A DNA stretch of 64,000 nt from JAJKIV01 sp036741775 (GTDB lineage: Bacteria > Gemmatimonadota > Gemmatimonadetes > Gemmatimonadales > Gemmatimonadaceae). The DNA lies in NCBI GenBank assembly GCA_036741775.1, contig DAINRQ010000003.1, positions 75,591 through 139,590 on the forward strand. The letters run 5' to 3'. A program made the position numbers and the translations under genes. Below the pieces are notes generated by a model. That model saw only the letters and a program-made list of their open reading frames with translations. It was not told where the DNA came from and did no database searches. How positions within the stretch are numbered: the first letter of the stretch is position 1; every line of letters begins with the position of its first letter. Below, piece by piece: positions 62,240 through 64,000 of the stretch.

Positions 62240-64000
62240 ATGTTCGGGGAACCGAGCGTGGCGGGGAGCCGTAGGGAGCTCTGCCGTAGTGCCGGGTCCA
62301 TACGCTGGCTGACCTCCGACGCGCTCGCGTTATGCTTCGCGTCGCACTCCCAACCCTGCGTCGTCACCCAGTCCCGCGAGTTCTTGTCCGCGCCTATTCA
62401 CGAAGAAGAAGCGCTCGGTAAAGCGTATGACGGCCGCCTCATGCGTCGGCTGCTGGGCTACGCGCGGCCGTATCGCTTCCTGGTGTTCGCCTCGCTGGGG
62501 CTGCTGCTGGTGGACGGCGTACTCCAGCTCGTTGGCCCTGCCCTCACACGGCTCGTCATCGACGTCGCCATTCCGCAGGGAGACACGCGTCTCGTCATAA
62601 CGAGTGCTGCACTGTTCGCTACGACGCTCGTGGTCCAGTTCGCGCTGACCTACGGCGAGACGATGCTGACCAGCCTTCTCGGGCAGCGCGTCATGCGAGA
62701 TCTCCGCGTGGAGCTCTTCGCTCACCTGCAGCGCCTGTCGATCTCGTTCTTCGATCGCAATCCCGTCGGGCGTCTCGTCACGCGCGTGACCTCCGACGTC
62801 GAAGCGTTGAATGAGCTGTTCACTGCGGGCGTCGTTGCCGGGATCGGCGATTTGTTCACGTTGCTCGCGATCAGCATTGCGATGCTCGTCGTCGACTGGC
62901 GCCTGGCACTCGCGGCGTTCGCCGTCATCCCCGGTGTCGTGATCGCGTCGACCGTGTTTCGCGCGCGCGTGCGCGAGGCGTATCGCGAGATTCGAACACG
63001 GCTCGCGCGGATCAACGCGTTTCTCCAGGAGCGCGTGTCCGCGGTTCGCGTGGTGCAGTTGTACGGGCGGGAAGACGCCGAGTCGCGGCGGTTCGATCGG
63101 TTGAACCGCGATCACCTCGACTCGCATCTGCGATCGGTGCGGATCTACGCGCTGTACTTCCCCGTCATCGAGGTGCTCACGACCGTGGCGATGGCAAGCT
63201 TGATCGTCGCGGGTGCCGCGCGCGTGCGGGACGCGACGCTCACCGTCGGCACCGTGGCTGCGTTCCTTCAGCTCGTCCGTCGCTTTTATCAGCCGTTGCA
63301 GGACCTCTCCGACAAGTACAACACGCTGCAGCAGGCAATGGCGTCGTCAGAGCGCGTGTTTCGACTGCTCGACACTGAAAAAGCGGGAACGGGGAACGGG
63401 GCACCGGGAACCGGAACTACCAACGTCGAGCTCCGAGCCTCCGCCCCCAGTTCCCGGTTCCCTGTTCCCGGTTCCCGGTCCATTCCCGGTTCCCGGCCTG
63501 TTCCCGTGCCGACGACCGTCGAGTTCCAGGACGTCTGGTTCGCTTACGACTTGGCGCACCTCGCGCATGGCGACCCGGCGCCGACGGAACCGGAGTGGGT
63601 CCTTCGCGGCGTGAGCTTCGTCGCGAGGCCAGGCGATACCCTTGCCCTCGTTGGACACACCGGTGCCGGAAAGACGACGATCGTCAGTCTGCTGCTCCGA
63701 TTCTACGATCCTCAACGCGGACGCATCCTCGTCAATGGGATCGACGTGCGTGAGATGTCCGTGAGCGAGGTGCGCGGACTGATCGGGTACGTCCAGCAGG
63801 ACATCTTTCTGTTCGCGGGGGACATCCGCTCGAACATCCGGTTGTCGAACCCGCTGAGCGACGCCGACGTCGCGCGTGCGGCTGAACAGGTGGGTGCCGA
63901 TCGCGTCATTCGACGTCTTCCCGGCGGGTACGACTACGAGCTCGGGGAACGCGGGACGTCGGTGAGTGTCGGTGAGCGCCAGCTGCTGTCCTTCGCACGG
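62240..64000 (+). CDS. ABC exporter with fused membrane and ATPase domains, C-terminus cut by window edge
   Basis: 587 codons visible. Membrane domain (about 75-370) with six helices and FFDRNPVGRLVTRVTSDVEALNELF; then the ATPase domain with Walker A GHTGAGKTT, Q-loop VQQDIFLF and signature SVGERQLLSFAR at the very edge (Walker B is beyond it). MsbA/LmrA-like half-transporter. The linker (about residues 382-423) is coded by a GGGAACC-type repeat. The family-like start is KAYDGRLMRRLLGYARPY; the ATG at 62240 gives a 60-residue leader, so a TTG at 62384 may be the true start. Confidence 0.88.
   Translation, partial: MFGEPSVAGSRRELCRSAGSIRWLTSDALALCFASHSQPCVVTQSREFLSAPIHEEEALGKAYDGRLMRRLLGYARPYRFLVFASLGLLLVDGVLQLVGPALTRLVIDVAIPQGDTRLVITSAALFATTLVVQFALTYGETMLTSLLGQRVMRDLRVELFAHLQRLSISFFDRNPVGRLVTRVTSDVEALNELFTAGVVAGIGDLFTLLAISIAMLVVDWRLALAAFAVIPGVVIASTVFRARVREAYREIRTRLARINAFLQERVSAVRVVQLYGREDAESRRFDRLNRDHLDSHLRSVRIYALYFPVIEVLTTVAMASLIVAGAARVRDATLTVGTVAAFLQLVRRFYQPLQDLSDKYNTLQQAMASSERVFRLLDTEKAGTGNGAPGTGTTNVELRASAPSSRFPVPGSRSIPGSRPVPVPTTVEFQDVWFAYDLAHLAHGDPAPTEPEWVLRGVSFVARPGDTLALVGHTGAGKTTIVSLLLRFYDPQRGRILVNGIDVREMSVSEVRGLIGYVQQDIFLFAGDIRSNIRLSNPLSDADVARAAEQVGADRVIRRLPGGYDYELGERGTSVSVGERQLLSFAR
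63383..63507. repeat. GGGAACC/GGTTCCC palindromic repeat inside the ABC exporter gene
   Basis: Left arm GCGGGAACGGGGAACGGGGC...CCGGGAACCGG (63383-63414); right part (63448-63507) is several copies of GTTCCCGGTTCCC. It is translated as GTGNGAPGTG ... SSRFPVPGSR ... in the linker between the membrane and ATPase domains, the same peptides as in uvrA. Confidence 0.82.

Overview
The window is 64 kb of GC-rich chromosomal DNA from a diderm bacterium. It has lipoproteins with lipoboxes, an OmpA/Pal-type protein, MltD-like transglycosylases and a LolA-like secreted protein. Gene density is high, with many 1-8 bp stop/start overlaps. The mix of CHRD lipoprotein, multi-GAF kinase, Ser/Thr kinase with TPRs, GlsB/YeaQ paralogs and S41/M48 proteases fits Gemmatimonadota best; this is inference from gene content, and no rRNA is present to settle it. 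I see no prophage, IS element, CRISPR array or plasmid module.

Layout: 1-3.1 kb (minus) is a PhoR-like kinase (cut by the left edge), a PhoB-like regulator and uridine kinase. Divergent from it, 3.2-8.6 kb is a compact purine-nucleoside salvage operon: YfkN-like double nucleotidase, small unknown protein, adenosine deaminase, purine nucleoside phosphorylase. 8.7-16.3 kb holds an M48 lipoprotein, an rRNA/tRNA methyltransferase, prepilin peptidase, an isolated ClpB-D1-like ATPase overlapping a zincin lipoprotein, and Lon. 16.4-23.6 kb is the ffh-rpsP-rimM-trmD ... rplS-rnhB translation cluster, split between trmD and rplS by a PP-loop ATPase, a CHRD lipoprotein and a 712-bp repeat-rich gap. 23.8-30.7 kb has an OmpA lipoprotein, a TPR-serine protease, a CHASE3 kinase and a NorQ/CbbQ-NorD/CbbO pair, then tRNA-Lys. 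31-42.8 kb has a flavoprotein, a large GAF/PAS kinase, two lytic transglycosylases, holB-moaC, a DJ-1/PfpI-like pseudoenzyme, a membrane protein plus winged-helix pair, and uppS. 42.9-56.4 kb has a LuxR-type ATPase regulator, a second repeat-rich gap, a nucleotidyltransferase, a phosphoesterase, purE-purK, S41 peptidase, SixA and a Ser/Thr kinase. 56.4-64 kb has an EEP nuclease-like protein, tRNA-Asn, an SDR, uvrA, two GlsB-like genes and an ABC exporter cut by the right edge.

The most unusual signals are in the DNA rather than in one operon. (1) The heptamer CGTTAGG, usually CGTTAGGC, occurs 33 times. Its orientation follows the DNA strand, not gene direction, and switches sign between about 46.4 and 48.2 kb (19:3 before, 2:9 after), as expected for a replichore-polarised motif. 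It supplies many TTA leucine codons and several stop codons. (2) A GGGAACC/GGTTCCC palindromic repeat sits in frame inside both uvrA and the ABC transporter gene and is read in the same frame in both, giving GTGxGxPGTG and FPVPGSR peptides. (3) Two intergenic loci, at 20.9-21.3 and 46.1-46.4 kb, share mosaic inverted-repeat modules. All counts were made by eye.
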